This document shows positions 44,289-53,160 of a stretch of 64,000 nt of DNA, in pieces. A program made the translations under genes and the position numbers. The notes below the pieces were generated by a model. That model made no database searches. It was not told the DNA's origin and saw nothing but the letters and a program-made list of their open reading frames with translations. This DNA comes from Microbispora corallina. GTDB taxonomy: Bacteria; Actinomycetota; Actinomycetes; Streptosporangiales; Streptosporangiaceae. The stretch spans positions 1 through 64,000 of the forward strand of contig NZ_BOOC01000015.1 of assembly GCF_016863035.1 (NCBI RefSeq), given 5' to 3'. How positions within the stretch are numbered: position 1 is the first letter of the stretch; each line of letters opens with the position of its first letter.

Positions 44289-44527
44289 CACCCTCGCAAG
44301 CAGGGAGTTCCGCCACCACATCAGGGATGATCTTGCGCGGCGGCCATCAGCAGAGCTCCGCCCGCCCCCGCCGCCCGTGCGGCCAGGCCGGGCCGGTGAC
44401 CGCGGCCGGTCGCCCGTCCGGGCTCGGGCACCATGACCTGGCGTCGGGCGGCCGGCCGCGAGGAGAACGACGCGGGCGGCCGGGCGCGAGACGCGCCCGG
44501 CCGCCCGGACCGGTCAGCGGTCGATCG
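44289..44527. other. Gene-free gap between XRE gene and GH87-like gene
   Basis: A 239-bp gap between two convergent genes. It holds the strong hairpin at 44474-44506; I see no gene or other signal in the rest. Confidence 0.5.
44474..44506. terminator. Perfect 15-bp hairpin downstream of GH87-like gene
   Basis: Arms GGGCGGCCGGGCGCG and CGCGCCCGGCCGCCC pair without mismatch around an AGA loop. It lies 21 nt beyond the end of the large minus-strand hydrolase gene and probably terminates it. Confidence 0.75.
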
Positions 44528-47500
44528 CTAGCTGTTCCAGACCTGGAAGCCGGAGATCTGCCCGGCGGGCCAGCCGGTGTTCGCCGTGATGGTCAGCCGG
44601 AAGTACCGCTGGGTCGTCGCGGGGAACGTGATGGTCACCGTGTTGCCGCCGGCCGGGTCGAAGGAGTAGGTGGTGGAGCCCACGACCGTGGTGAAGCTCG
44701 TCCCGTCCGTGCTCCCCTGGACCGTCAGCGTCTCCTTGCGCGCCTCCCAGGACGCGGGGAGCTGCAGGACGATCCTGCCGGCGCTCTGGGCCGAGCCGAG
44801 GTCGACCTGGACCCACTGCGGGAAGGCGTTGTTGGCGCTCTCCCAGTAGGTGTTCTGGTCGGAGTCCGTCACGTTGCCCGACCCGTAGGTCTGCGTGTGG
44901 CTCGACTCGCCGGTGGGCTTGCCCGCCGCCAGGTTGGTGCTCGTCCCGCCGGCGCCGGTCCCGGTCAGGGCTACCGTCACCGGGCTGTTCGACGCGTTGC
45001 CGGTGACGGTCAGCGTGCCGGTGCGGGTGCCGGAGGCGGTCGGCCGGAAGGTGACGCTGACGGTGCAGGACGCGCCGGCCGTGAGAGTGCCGCAGGTGTT
45101 GGTCTGGGCGAAGTCGCCCGAGACCGTGACGCCCGAGATCGAGCCGGAGGCGTCACCCGTGTTGGTGACCGTGACCGTCTTGGCCGCGCTCGTGGTGGTG
45201 AGCGCCTGGCTCGCGAAGGTCAGCGAGGTGGGGTTGGCGCTCAGGGTGGCCGAGCCGGACGAGCCGCCGCTCGGGTACACCTCGAACTCCGACACCTGGC
45301 CCGCCGGCCAGCCGGTGTTGGCGGTGATGTTGAGCCGGACGTACCGGGCGTTCGTCCCCGGGACCGTGATGGAGACGACGTTGGACGGCGAGGTGAACGT
45401 GTAGTTCGCCGAGCCGACGGCCGTGCTGAAGGTGGTGCCGTCCGTCGACGTCTGCACCGACAGGGTCTGGGTGCGGGTGCCCCAGGCCGAGGACGGCGGC
45501 AGCTTCAGCGTCACCTTGCCGATGCCGTACTGCGCGCCCAGGTCGACCTGGAGCCACTGCGGGAAGGCGTTGTTGGCGCTCTCCCAGTAGGTGTTCGCGT
45601 CGCCGTCGGTGGCCGTGGCCGCACTCTGCGTCCCGTTCACCTGGCTGCTCGCCGTGGCCGGCCGGCCACGCGCGATGTTGGTGGTGCTGCCGACGCCGCT
45701 GCCCGACAGGGAGATCGTGGCCGGGCTGTTGTTGGCGTTGCCGGTGATCGTGACCGTGCCGGTGCGCGTGCCCGAGGCGGTCGGGGTGAACCGTACCGTC
45801 ACCGTGCACGACGCGTTCACCGCCAGGGTGCCGCAGGTGTTGGTCTGGCTGAAGTCGCCGCTCGCCGAGACCCCGGAGACGGTCGCCCCCGTCGTCCCGG
45901 TGTTCGTCACGGTCACGGTCTGGGTGGCGGAGGAGCTGCCGACGACGGTCCCGGGGAAGGACAGGCTCGTCGGGTTCGGGGTGAGGATCGGCCCGGGCGC
46001 CACACCCGTGCCCGACAGCGCGACCGTGCTCGTGACGCCGGACGCGGTGATGGTGAGCGTGCCGGACCGGGATCCGGACGCGGTCGGCGTGAACGTGACG
46101 TTGACCGTGCACGAGGCGCCCGCGGCGATGCTGCCGCCGCAGGTGTTGGTCTGGCCGAAGTCGCCGGAGGCGGTGATCGAGCCGACCGGCGCCGCGGAGC
46201 TGCCGGTGTTGGTCACCGTGACCGCCTGGGCGGCGCTCGACGAGCCGGTGGCCACGGTGCCGAAGCCGAGCGTGCTCGGGCTGATCGACAGCTGCGAGCC
46301 GTTGTCCGGCAGGTACGGCGGGAACGCGGGGGTGGTGATGTTCTGGCAGGCCGTGGGGCCGGTCACGCCGGAGTTGCCGCCGCCGTCGGTCAGCGTGAAG
46401 CCGACGCCGCAGTTGTAGACCGGCGCGGGGGCCTGGGTGCCGGTCGCGGTGCTGTTGGAGATGGTGGCCGACCCGCCGACCTGCTCCTGGACGACCCAGG
46501 TGCCGGTGTTCTGGATGGTCGCGTTGTTGATCTTCACGTTGGTGATGCCGGAGCCCGAGACGAACTGGACGGCCTCGAACGGGCTCTGCTGGATCAGGAT
46601 GTTGTCCACGTTGGTCAGGCCGCTCATCGCCGCGTCGCGCGCGTCGAACCAGAGCGCGCCGACCCCGAAGTTCCAGTTGGGGTCGAGGCTGCCGTCGCGG
46701 ATCAGCGTGTTGCGCAGCACGTCGGTGCGGCCCAGCGGGGTGGAGGCGAAGCGCTGCGCGACGTGGATGCCGCCGCCCTGGGTTAGGCCCGAGTCGATGA
46801 CCCGGTTGTCGGCGACGACGTTGTCGTGGCCGCCGTAGATGGCGATGCCGTTGGCGAGGATCGGGTACTGCACGGTGTTGTGGTCGAAGGAGTTGCCGGC
46901 GTCCGCGCCGATCGCCTGGTCCGACCAGGTGGCGAGCCCGTCGTCGCCGAGGTTGCGCAGGTCGCTGTTGGTCACCTTCGAGTTCGTGACGCCGCCGTGG
47001 AAGTTGACGCCGTCCGCGGTGGTGTTGCGGATCCGCATGCCGCTGAACACGAGGTTGTCGAACGGCCCGTCCATCCAGGCGCCGACCTTCTCGTGCTCGA
47101 TCCACAGGCGGTCGACGGTCGAGTTGCTCATCGCGCCGCCGATGCCGTTGACCTGCGCGCCGTCGTTGCGCTCCTGGACGTCGCCGAAGACGGCGAAGTC
47201 GGCCAGGTGGACGCCGCCGCTGCCGTTCGGCGCGTTGTTGCCGTAGAAGCCGGGGGCGGCGCCGGTGACCGTGGAGCGCCACATGCCGGCGCCCCGGATG
47301 GTCACGTTGTTGACCATGATGTGGCCGGGCACCCGGTACGTCCCCGGCGGGATCCACACCGTGCCGCCCGCGCCGGCGGCGCTGATGGCCGAGGTGAACG
47401 CGGCGGTCGAGTCGGCCGAGCCGGACGCGTCGGCGCCGTAGCTGGCGATGGACACCGAGCCGGCCGGCTGCGACAGCGCGCCGCCGACGTTCTCGAAGTC

Positions 47501-48088
47501 GGCGAAGTCGATGGTGTACGACGAGGCGGTGTCCTCGGGGTCGACCTGCAGCCGGAACTTCGTCCCCGCCGGGTAGGTCGTGGTGAACAGCCGGTGCGCC
47601 TCGTCGTAGAAGTGGTGCGGGTTGCCGCCCGGCGAGTTGGTGAACGGGTAGCCGCCGTAGTACCAGCTGTAGGCGTTGGTGAGGGTGAAGTTGCTCTGCT
47701 TGGTCCCGTTGACGTACAGCGACAGCTGGGTCGTGTAGACGGATCCGCCGGAGCTGTCCGGGATGCTGTACCGGAAGACGATCGAGTTGGTCGCCGCGGG
47801 CGTGGTGAACTCGACGTACTTGCCGCCGCCCTGCAGCGTCACCGCCTTGCGGTAGGACGCCTCGGCGGGCAGCGTCCCGTAGACGGCGCTCGGGCCGATG
47901 ACGGTGCCGTTGGTGGTCGAGTTCTCCGCCTGCACCTCCACGTACGGGAGGGAGGCGCCGACGCCGCCGGTCGCGGCCGCGGAGGCGGGACCGGCCTGGA
48001 CGACGGCGGCGACACCGGCCGCGGCCAGCGCGGCGCTCGCCACGAGAACGCGGGCCAGCGGCCCGCGCGGTGGACGGGGGATGGACAT
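44528..48088 (-). CDS. Secreted modular GH87-like polysaccharide hydrolase A
   Basis: An 1186-residue exported protein. Signal peptide 1-38 (LVASAALAAAGVAAVVQAGPASA). Residues about 45-205 form a beta-sandwich-like start (LPYVEVQAENS). Residues about 205-590 are a right-handed beta-helix; DGVNFHGG (about 358) and NLGDDGLATWS (about 380) carry the Asp cluster expected for GH87 alpha-1,3-glucanases/mycodextranases. Then come Ig-like choice-of-anchor-D domains (about 594-695 and 699-796), an F5/8C domain (796-948), a third Ig-like domain (948-1045) and a second F5/8C (1045-1186). The family call is from motif pattern; a pectin- or other glycan-active beta-helix is possible. Divergent from a relative at 48558. 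Confidence 0.7.
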   Translation of the reverse strand: MSIPRPPRGPLARVLVASAALAAAGVAAVVQAGPASAAATGGVGASLPYVEVQAENSTTNGTVIGPSAVYGTLPAEASYRKAVTLQGGGKYVEFTTPAATNSIVFRYSIPDSSGGSVYTTQLSLYVNGTKQSNFTLTNAYSWYYGGYPFTNSPGGNPHHFYDEAHRLFTTTYPAGTKFRLQVDPEDTASSYTIDFADFENVGGALSQPAGSVSIASYGADASGSADSTAAFTSAISAAGAGGTVWIPPGTYRVPGHIMVNNVTIRGAGMWRSTVTGAAPGFYGNNAPNGSGGVHLADFAVFGDVQERNDGAQVNGIGGAMSNSTVDRLWIEHEKVGAWMDGPFDNLVFSGMRIRNTTADGVNFHGGVTNSKVTNSDLRNLGDDGLATWSDQAIGADAGNSFDHNTVQYPILANGIAIYGGHDNVVADNRVIDSGLTQGGGIHVAQRFASTPLGRTDVLRNTLIRDGSLDPNWNFGVGALWFDARDAAMSGLTNVDNILIQQSPFEAVQFVSGSGITNVKINNATIQNTGTWVVQEQVGGSATISNSTATGTQAPAPVYNCGVGFTLTDGGGNSGVTGPTACQNITTPAFPPYLPDNGSQLSISPSTLGFGTVATGSSSAAQAVTVTNTGSSAAPVGSITASGDFGQTNTCGGSIAAGASCTVNVTFTPTASGSRSGTLTITASGVTSTVALSGTGVAPGPILTPNPTSLSFPGTVVGSSSATQTVTVTNTGTTGATVSGVSASGDFSQTNTCGTLAVNASCTVTVRFTPTASGTRTGTVTITGNANNSPATISLSGSGVGSTTNIARGRPATASSQVNGTQSAATATDGDANTYWESANNAFPQWLQVDLGAQYGIGKVTLKLPPSSAWGTRTQTLSVQTSTDGTTFSTAVGSANYTFTSPSNVVSITVPGTNARYVRLNITANTGWPAGQVSEFEVYPSGGSSGSATLSANPTSLTFASQALTTTSAAKTVTVTNTGDASGSISGVTVSGDFAQTNTCGTLTAGASCTVSVTFRPTASGTRTGTLTVTGNASNSPVTVALTGTGAGGTSTNLAAGKPTGESSHTQTYGSGNVTDSDQNTYWESANNAFPQWVQVDLGSAQSAGRIVLQLPASWEARKETLTVQGSTDGTSFTTVVGSTTYSFDPAGGNTVTITFPATTQRYFRLTITANTGWPAGQISGFQVWNS
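44801..44860 (-). repeat. F5/8C segment repeat, copy 1
   Basis: It encodes TYWESANNAFPQWVQVDLG. It matches the plus-strand copy at 51351-51410 at 57 of 60 bases, including a 41-base identical run, in opposite orientation. A further copy is at 45542-45600. Confidence 0.85.
45542..45600 (-). repeat. F5/8C segment repeat, copy 2
   Basis: Second copy within the same gene, encoding TYWESANNAFPQWLQVDLG; nearly identical at DNA level to copies at 44801 and 51351. Confidence 0.8.
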
Positions 48089-48557
48089 CTGCTGCTCACT
48101 TTCAGCGCTGCGGGGGGAACAGGCCCGGAGAGCGATGGGATCGATGTACCTGGGACCGTAACCTCCAGGACATCTCTCCGCAATAACCGAACTGTGCCGT
48201 GATTGCAGCTCAATTTTTGCTGCAAATTTTCGTCATTCTTGACAACGGCAGGCGCAAGCGACGTTGAGAGCCCGGTGGTGCCGGGTGGGCGAGCCGGGCC
48301 GTCCATGCCTGCGTGACCGTGCCGGGCCGCCTGGAGACGTCCTCTTGACGGACGCATTACAGAGGCGTTTCATCTTCCTGATAAACGGCCGCGAATTGCT
48401 TGCCAGAATCTGGAAATCTCCGACACACTCTGAGCCGCCACCATCCCACACGCGCTGTCCGCGCACGAGCCGTACCGCCGGGTCCGCATGCCGGGCTCCC
48501 CCTCATCGACGCGGCGGCGGGGGGACCGCTCCGTACCGCGGTCTGAGGAGGAAACGC
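48089..48557. promoter_or_regulatory. Divergent promoter region between the two GH87-like genes
   Basis: A 469-bp gap with an AT-rich island at about 48180-48250, unusual for this DNA. It holds the palindrome at 48203-48225 and a TTGACA at 48239-48244; a second TTGACG occurs at about 48344 facing the plus-strand gene. Shared control of both secreted enzymes is likely. I see no gene. Confidence 0.5.
48203..48225. promoter_or_regulatory. Candidate operator between divergent hydrolase genes
   Basis: Inverted repeat TTGCAGC-N9-GCTGCAA with perfect 7-bp arms and an AT-rich spacer, placed 115 bp from the minus-strand start and just before TTGACA on the plus strand. Confidence 0.5.
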
Positions 48558-51500
48558 ATGCGCCACCATCCCCGTGCCGTCTTACGCCGCCTGACGGGCG
48601 CGGCCGCCGCGGCCGTCGTGGCCGGCACCGCGCTGGCCGCGGTCGTGACCGCCCCGGCCGGGGCCGCCACCACGACCGGCACCACGGCAGCCGGCACGGC
48701 CGCCGCGGCCGCGACCACGGCCGGCGCCTCGCTGCCGTTCACGAGTTACGAGGCCGAGGCCGGGACGCCCGGCGGCGGGGCGACGACCGTCGCCCTGACC
48801 GCGCCGCCGACGACCCAGTACTCCAGCGCCGCACTGGAGGCGTCCGGGCACTCGTACGTCCAGCTCAACGGCACCGGGCAGAGCGTCCAGTGGACGAACG
48901 GCACGGGCCGGCCGATCAGCGCGATCACCGTGCGGGTGAGCATCCCCGACTCCGCCGGGGGCGGCGGGCAGACCGGCACGCTCGACCTGTACGTCGACAA
49001 CACCTTCCGGCAGACGCTGAACCTCAACTCCAGGCAGAGCTGGCTCTACGAGGGCAACGACAACTACAACGGCAACAGCCAGAACCCGGCCAACGGCAAC
49101 CCGCGGGTCTTCTTCGACGAGGCGCGGACGTTCGTCACCGGCACGGCGATCGCGCCCGGCAGCACGTTCGCGCTGAAGAAGGACGGGTCCAACACCGCGG
49201 CCTTCTACTACGTCGACGTCGTCGACGTGGAGAACCCGCCCGGGCCGCTGAGCCAGCCGGCCGGCTCCATCTCCATCACCGGCTGCGGCGCCGTCTCCGA
49301 CGACACCCCGACGAACGGCGCCGGCGACGGCGGCGCCGTCGACAGCACGGCCGCCATCCAGAACTGCATCAACCAGGCCCAGTCGCAGAACAAGGTCCTG
49401 TGGATCCCGCCAGGGACGTTCTACCTGAAGGGCACCCGGGGCCTGGACGCCAGGGGCATCACCATCGCCGGCGCCGGCATGTGGTACAGCACGATCTACC
49501 GCGACGTCCCGCTGCCGAACAGCGTCCCGCTGCCCGCCCTGTTCAACCTCACCTCGTGCACGGTCCAGAACCTCCACCTGGACTCGAGCGCAACGAGCCG
49601 CGCGAGCGTGGACGGCGCCGGCGGCGCCATGGACACCACCGGCACCGACTGGGTCGCCGACGGCATCTGGAGCCAGCACGTCCTGTCCGGGTTCTGGGCC
49701 TCCGGCACCGGCGGCACCGTCCGCAACAGCCGTCTCACCTCGATCTGGGCCGACGGCGTCAACCTCAACAACGTGTCGCTGAACAGCTCCGTCGGGTCGG
49801 GCCTGACCGCGACGAACAACTTCGTCCGCGGCACCGGCGACGACGGCATGGCCATCAACTCGGTCCACTACAACACCGACTTCGCCGGCAACAGGACCTA
49901 CTACACGCCGATGTCGCACATCACGCTGACGAACAACACGATCGTCGCGCCGTGGGGCGGCAAGGGCATCGGCATCTACGGCGGCAGCGCCCAGGACGTG
50001 GAGTACAACTACATCTCCGACACCGCCCGCTACATCGGCCTCGGCGCCGGACGGTTCGGCGTCAACGGCGACGACCTGCTCTCGGCCACCGTCAACGGCA
50101 ACGTCGTCGTCAGGTCGGGCGGCAACGCCTACAACCAGGGCCAGCCCGCGCTGCACATCGGCAACGGCGGCGACGGGCAGAACACCGGCGTCGTCGACCA
50201 CGTCACCGCCACGAACAACACGGTCGGCGACTCCCTGTACGACGGCATCGGGTTCTCCACCTCGACGAACACGCTCCTGCAGGGCAACACGGTCACCTCG
50301 CCGTGGCGCAACGGCGTGGTCGTCGCCCCGCCGTTCTACCCCGCGCCGAGCGGGTCGGCCACCATCACCGGCACCACCGTCACCGGCCTGCGCTCAGGGA
50401 CGACGGCGTACGTCAACAACTCCGGCGGCTTCACCGCGACGGTCACCGGCAACAGCTGGCAGAGCGGGGGAGGGACCGGAGGCCCGTACGGCGGAACGCC
50501 CGCGGCCGTCCCGGGCACCGTGCAGGCGGAGAACTACGACACCGGCGGCCAGGGCGTCGCGTACGGCGTCTCCTCGGTCAACGGCACGGCGAACGGCTAC
50601 CGCTCCGACGGCGTCGACCTGGAGACCACGTCGGACACCGGCGGCGGCTACAACATCGGCTGGACGTCGGCAGGGCAGTGGTTCCACTACACGGTGGACG
50701 TGGCGTCGGCCGGTACGTACACGCTCGGCCTGCGGGTGGCCGCGCCCGCCGCGGTGACGGGGGCGTTGCACGTCGCCGGCGCCTCGGGCGGCAACCTCAC
50801 CGGCGCCGTGACCATCCCGGCCACCGGAGGCTGGCAGACGTGGACCACGGTCACGGCCCAGCTGACCCTGCCGGCCGGGCGGCAGACGCTCACCGCCTAC
50901 CAGGACAACGGTGGCTGGAACATCAACAGCCTGCAGTTCACCGCCGCCGGCGGGGGGACCGCCACGCTCACCGCCGCTCCTTCGTCGCTGACGTTCGGCG
51001 GTCAGGCGGTCGGCACGACGAGCGCGGCGCAGGCGGTGACGGTGCGGAACACGGGCACGGCGGCGGCGTCCATCGGCTCCGTCGCCGCGTCGGGCGACTT
51101 CGCCCAGACGAACACCTGCGGCGGCTCGATCGCGGCGAACGCGTCGTGCACGGTCAACGTCACCTTCCGCCCCACCGCGACCGGCGGCCGCACCGGATCG
51201 CTCACGATCACGAGCACCGCGTCCAACAGCCCCACCGTCGTCGCGCTGTCGGGCACCGGCGGAACCGCCTCCGCGAACCTCGCCGCGGGCAGGCCGACCG
51301 CCGAGTCGTCGCACACCGACGTGTACCCGTCCTCGAAGACGACGGACGGCGACCAGAACACCTACTGGGAGAGCGCCAACAACGCCTTCCCCCAGTGGGT
51401 GCAGGTGGACCTCGGATCGGCGCAGCAGGCGAGCCGCGTGGTGCTGCAACTGCCCGCGTCGTGGGGCGCCCGCGACCAGACGCTGTCGCTGCTCGGCTCC

Positions 51501-51683
51501 ACCGACGGCACCACCTTCACCACCGTGAAGGCGTCGGCCGCCTACACGTTCTCGCCGTCGTCCGGCAACACCGTCACGATCACCTTCCCGGCGAGCACCC
51601 AGCGGTACTGGCGGGTCACCGTCACCGCCAACACCGGCTGGCCCGCCGGCCAGGTCTCCGAGTTCCAGGTCTGGAACCAGTAG
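48558..51683 (+). CDS. Secreted modular GH87-like polysaccharide hydrolase B
   Basis: A 1041-residue exported protein with signal peptide to about residue 37 (AVVAGTALAAVVTAPAGA) and a Thr/Ala linker. Residues about 60-640 repeat the plan of its divergent neighbour: N-terminal beta-sandwich-like part, then a beta-helix with WADGVNLNN (about 397) and GTGDDGMAINS (Asp428, Asp429). Then CBM6 (about 650-795, VQAENYDTGGQGVAY), one Ig-like domain (about 799-901) and F5/8C (905-1041). GAGGAGGAAA precedes ATG 48558. Shared architecture and near-identical DNA in the F5/8C part suggest duplication. Likely substrate: alpha-glucan or a related wall polysaccharide; inference. Confidence 0.7.
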   Translation: MRHHPRAVLRRLTGAAAAAVVAGTALAAVVTAPAGAATTTGTTAAGTAAAAATTAGASLPFTSYEAEAGTPGGGATTVALTAPPTTQYSSAALEASGHSYVQLNGTGQSVQWTNGTGRPISAITVRVSIPDSAGGGGQTGTLDLYVDNTFRQTLNLNSRQSWLYEGNDNYNGNSQNPANGNPRVFFDEARTFVTGTAIAPGSTFALKKDGSNTAAFYYVDVVDVENPPGPLSQPAGSISITGCGAVSDDTPTNGAGDGGAVDSTAAIQNCINQAQSQNKVLWIPPGTFYLKGTRGLDARGITIAGAGMWYSTIYRDVPLPNSVPLPALFNLTSCTVQNLHLDSSATSRASVDGAGGAMDTTGTDWVADGIWSQHVLSGFWASGTGGTVRNSRLTSIWADGVNLNNVSLNSSVGSGLTATNNFVRGTGDDGMAINSVHYNTDFAGNRTYYTPMSHITLTNNTIVAPWGGKGIGIYGGSAQDVEYNYISDTARYIGLGAGRFGVNGDDLLSATVNGNVVVRSGGNAYNQGQPALHIGNGGDGQNTGVVDHVTATNNTVGDSLYDGIGFSTSTNTLLQGNTVTSPWRNGVVVAPPFYPAPSGSATITGTTVTGLRSGTTAYVNNSGGFTATVTGNSWQSGGGTGGPYGGTPAAVPGTVQAENYDTGGQGVAYGVSSVNGTANGYRSDGVDLETTSDTGGGYNIGWTSAGQWFHYTVDVASAGTYTLGLRVAAPAAVTGALHVAGASGGNLTGAVTIPATGGWQTWTTVTAQLTLPAGRQTLTAYQDNGGWNINSLQFTAAGGGTATLTAAPSSLTFGGQAVGTTSAAQAVTVRNTGTAAASIGSVAASGDFAQTNTCGGSIAANASCTVNVTFRPTATGGRTGSLTITSTASNSPTVVALSGTGGTASANLAAGRPTAESSHTDVYPSSKTTDGDQNTYWESANNAFPQWVQVDLGSAQQASRVVLQLPASWGARDQTLSLLGSTDGTTFTTVKASAAYTFSPSSGNTVTITFPASTQRYWRVTVTANTGWPAGQVSEFQVWNQ
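51351..51410 (+). repeat. F5/8C segment repeat, copy 3 (inverted relative to copies 1 and 2)
   Basis: It encodes TYWESANNAFPQWVQVDLG and is 57/60 identical to the minus-strand copy at 44801-44860, with 41 bases in a row the same. The pair forms a long-range inverted repeat about 6.5 kb apart. Confidence 0.85.
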
Positions 51684-51686
51684 CCC

Positions 51687-51726
51687 GCGACGGCGCCGCC
51701 GGGCCCGCGCCCGGCGGCGCCGTCGC
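51687..51726. terminator. Perfect 18-bp hairpin downstream of GH87-like gene B
   Basis: Arms GCGACGGCGCCGCCGGGC and GCCCGGCGGCGCCGTCGC pair without mismatch around a 4-nt loop, starting 3 nt after the stop codon. A very strong terminator-like structure. Confidence 0.8.
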
Positions 51727-51764
51727 AGCAGCACGCCGCGTTCTCCGCCGGCGGCGACCGGATC

Positions 51765-51793
51765 GAAACTTTCTCTGCCAAACATAAAGTTTC
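51765..51793. promoter_or_regulatory. Orphan palindrome GAAACTTT/AAAGTTTC
   Basis: Perfect 8-bp arms with a 13-bp spacer in locally AT-rich DNA. GAAACTTTC-like boxes are, as I recall, found before xylanase genes in actinomycetes; no such gene follows here. Confidence 0.45.
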
Positions 51794-51875
51794 TCCTCGA
51801 TGACCGAGGTTGTTGATCGGGCATTATGCTCCTGGGCGCCCCGAGGCGTCGGGGATTGGGGCTTGCGCGCTCGCA

Positions 51876-51900
51876 ATGTTTCGGAGAAACTTCGAAACAT
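51876..51900. promoter_or_regulatory. Orphan palindrome ATGTTTCG/CGAAACAT
   Basis: Perfect 8-bp arms around GAGAAACTT, 83 bp after the first palindrome and sharing its GAAAC/GTTTC element. Likely bound by the same regulator. Confidence 0.45.
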
Positions 51901-52112
51901 CCGGTCGGCGCGGGACGCGGGGATCGCCGTGCCGGCCGGCCGGGAGGACCGCTACTCGGGTTCGGTCAGGCGTGCCGCCGTCGGCGGTCCCTCGACATCC
52001 TCCGTACGGGGACCGTGCGCGCGCAGCTCGGCGGCGGCGCCCGGGTGGCGGCCCTCCGCGACCTCCGGCCGCTCGCCCCCGTCAGGACAGGTCCCGCCCC
52101 GGGTGGCCGCTG

Positions 52113-53039
52113 TCATCGGGCCCAGGACGGGAGCCAGGTCGTCTCGGGGAGGGGGGCCAGGCTTCCGAAGTGGTGGACGATCGCCCGTAGTCCTGGGTGC
52201 GGATTCGTCCTGGGCAGGATGAGCGAGATCGGGTAGGCGATCACCGGGTCCACGATCGGGATGCGCCGCAGGTCGTGGCCCGCCGGCCAGACGTACCGGT
52301 CGCGCGAGCCGACGAGCGTGGCCACGTCGGCGGAGTCCGCGAGGGTGTCGAGGAGCACCTCGTCGCCGAAGTGCGGGCCGGCGGCGTCGACGCGGAGATC
52401 GAACTCGGCGGTGAGCTGATCGTAGAACTCGGCCCACTCGCTCCGCGGCGCGATGCCCGGCACCCAGATCCGGTGCCGCCGCAGGTGGGCCGGCGTCAGT
52501 GCTCGCGCGGAGGCGAGTGGATGGCGGGGGCCGACGAGGAGTTCCAGCGGAGAGTCGAACGCCCGGATCATCTCGAGCTCGCGCGGCAGCGCGGCGGGGT
52601 CGGTGATCGTGCGGAACGTCGCGTCGACGTCGCCCGTCTGGACGGCGGCGACCGCCACGCCCGGGTCGTCGACCCTGAGGGTCACCACGTCGAGCTCCAC
52701 GCCGGGATGCGACCGCCAGTAGTCGTGCAGGATCACGGCCTGGGCGGACCGGAGGCCGAGAACGTCGATCCGCAGGGCCCGCGACCCCGGCCTGATCGCG
52801 GTGACGGCGCGGTCGACACCCGCGACGATGCTCCGGGCGTGCGGGAGGAACGCCTGGCCGTCGAGCGTGAGCAGGACCCCTCGGGGGGTGCGGGTGAACA
52901 GGCGGACGCCGACCTCGCGCTCGAGGGCGGCGATCCGCTTGGAGACGGCCTGCTGCGTCACGCCGAGCTCGTCCGCCGCCTGTTGCAGCTGTCCGAGCTC
53001 GGCGGCGCGGACGAACGATCGCACCGCCTCGGTATCCAC
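52113..53039 (-). CDS. LysR family transcriptional regulator
   Basis: A 308-residue regulator: N-terminal HTH (MDTEAVRSFVRAAELGQLQQ, then AADELGVTQQAVSKRIAALE) and a PBP2-type effector domain (LRIDVLGLRSAQAVILHDYW). Start is GTG 53039. It is divergent from an MFS gene 121 bp away, and the gap holds ACAACC-GAT-GGTTGT plus a further half site, as expected for a LysR-type pair. It probably activates the exporter in response to the exported compound. Confidence 0.9.
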   Translation of the reverse strand: MDTEAVRSFVRAAELGQLQQAADELGVTQQAVSKRIAALEREVGVRLFTRTPRGVLLTLDGQAFLPHARSIVAGVDRAVTAIRPGSRALRIDVLGLRSAQAVILHDYWRSHPGVELDVVTLRVDDPGVAVAAVQTGDVDATFRTITDPAALPRELEMIRAFDSPLELLVGPRHPLASARALTPAHLRRHRIWVPGIAPRSEWAEFYDQLTAEFDLRVDAAGPHFGDEVLLDTLADSADVATLVGSRDRYVWPAGHDLRRIPIVDPVIAYPISLILPRTNPHPGLRAIVHHFGSLAPLPETTWLPSWAR

Positions 53040-53058
53040 CGACGCAGCCTACGGGCCT

Positions 53059-53073
53059 ACAACCGATGGTTGT
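53059..53073. promoter_or_regulatory. LysR-type binding palindrome
   Basis: ACAACC-GAT-GGTTGT, perfect 6-bp arms, lies 20 bp upstream of the LysR start. CATCGGTTGT at 53138-53147, 14 bp before the MFS start, is an inverted copy of ten of its bases. A recognition site plus activation site is the likely arrangement. Confidence 0.6.
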
Positions 53074-53160
53074 GGGGGCCGGGCAGCCGGTTGTTTGATC
53101 CCGCTCCCGGGCGGCTGGTGTGATTCACCGATCTGGACATCGGTTGTCGCAAGGAGTCGC

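Larger units (their letters stand above)
51727..52112. other. Gene-free region with AT-rich palindromes
   Basis: A 386-bp stretch between the hairpin of the plus-strand hydrolase gene and the end of the minus-strand LysR gene, so neither gene should have its promoter here. It nevertheless holds two regulatory-looking palindromes (51765-51793 and 51876-51900). I found no convincing gene; open frames here lack homology or good starts. Confidence 0.5.

Noticed and set aside
44474-44506. Perfect 15-bp palindrome as a phage or plasmid attachment site
   Set aside because: It sits just beyond the end of a gene with a 3-nt loop and has no integrase, tRNA or repeat partner nearby; a terminator explains it.
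51800-52236. Several short plus-strand frames in the gap before the LysR gene
   Set aside because: Arg/Gly-rich translations with no homology, no ribosome site, and overlap with the coding end of the LysR gene on the other strand.
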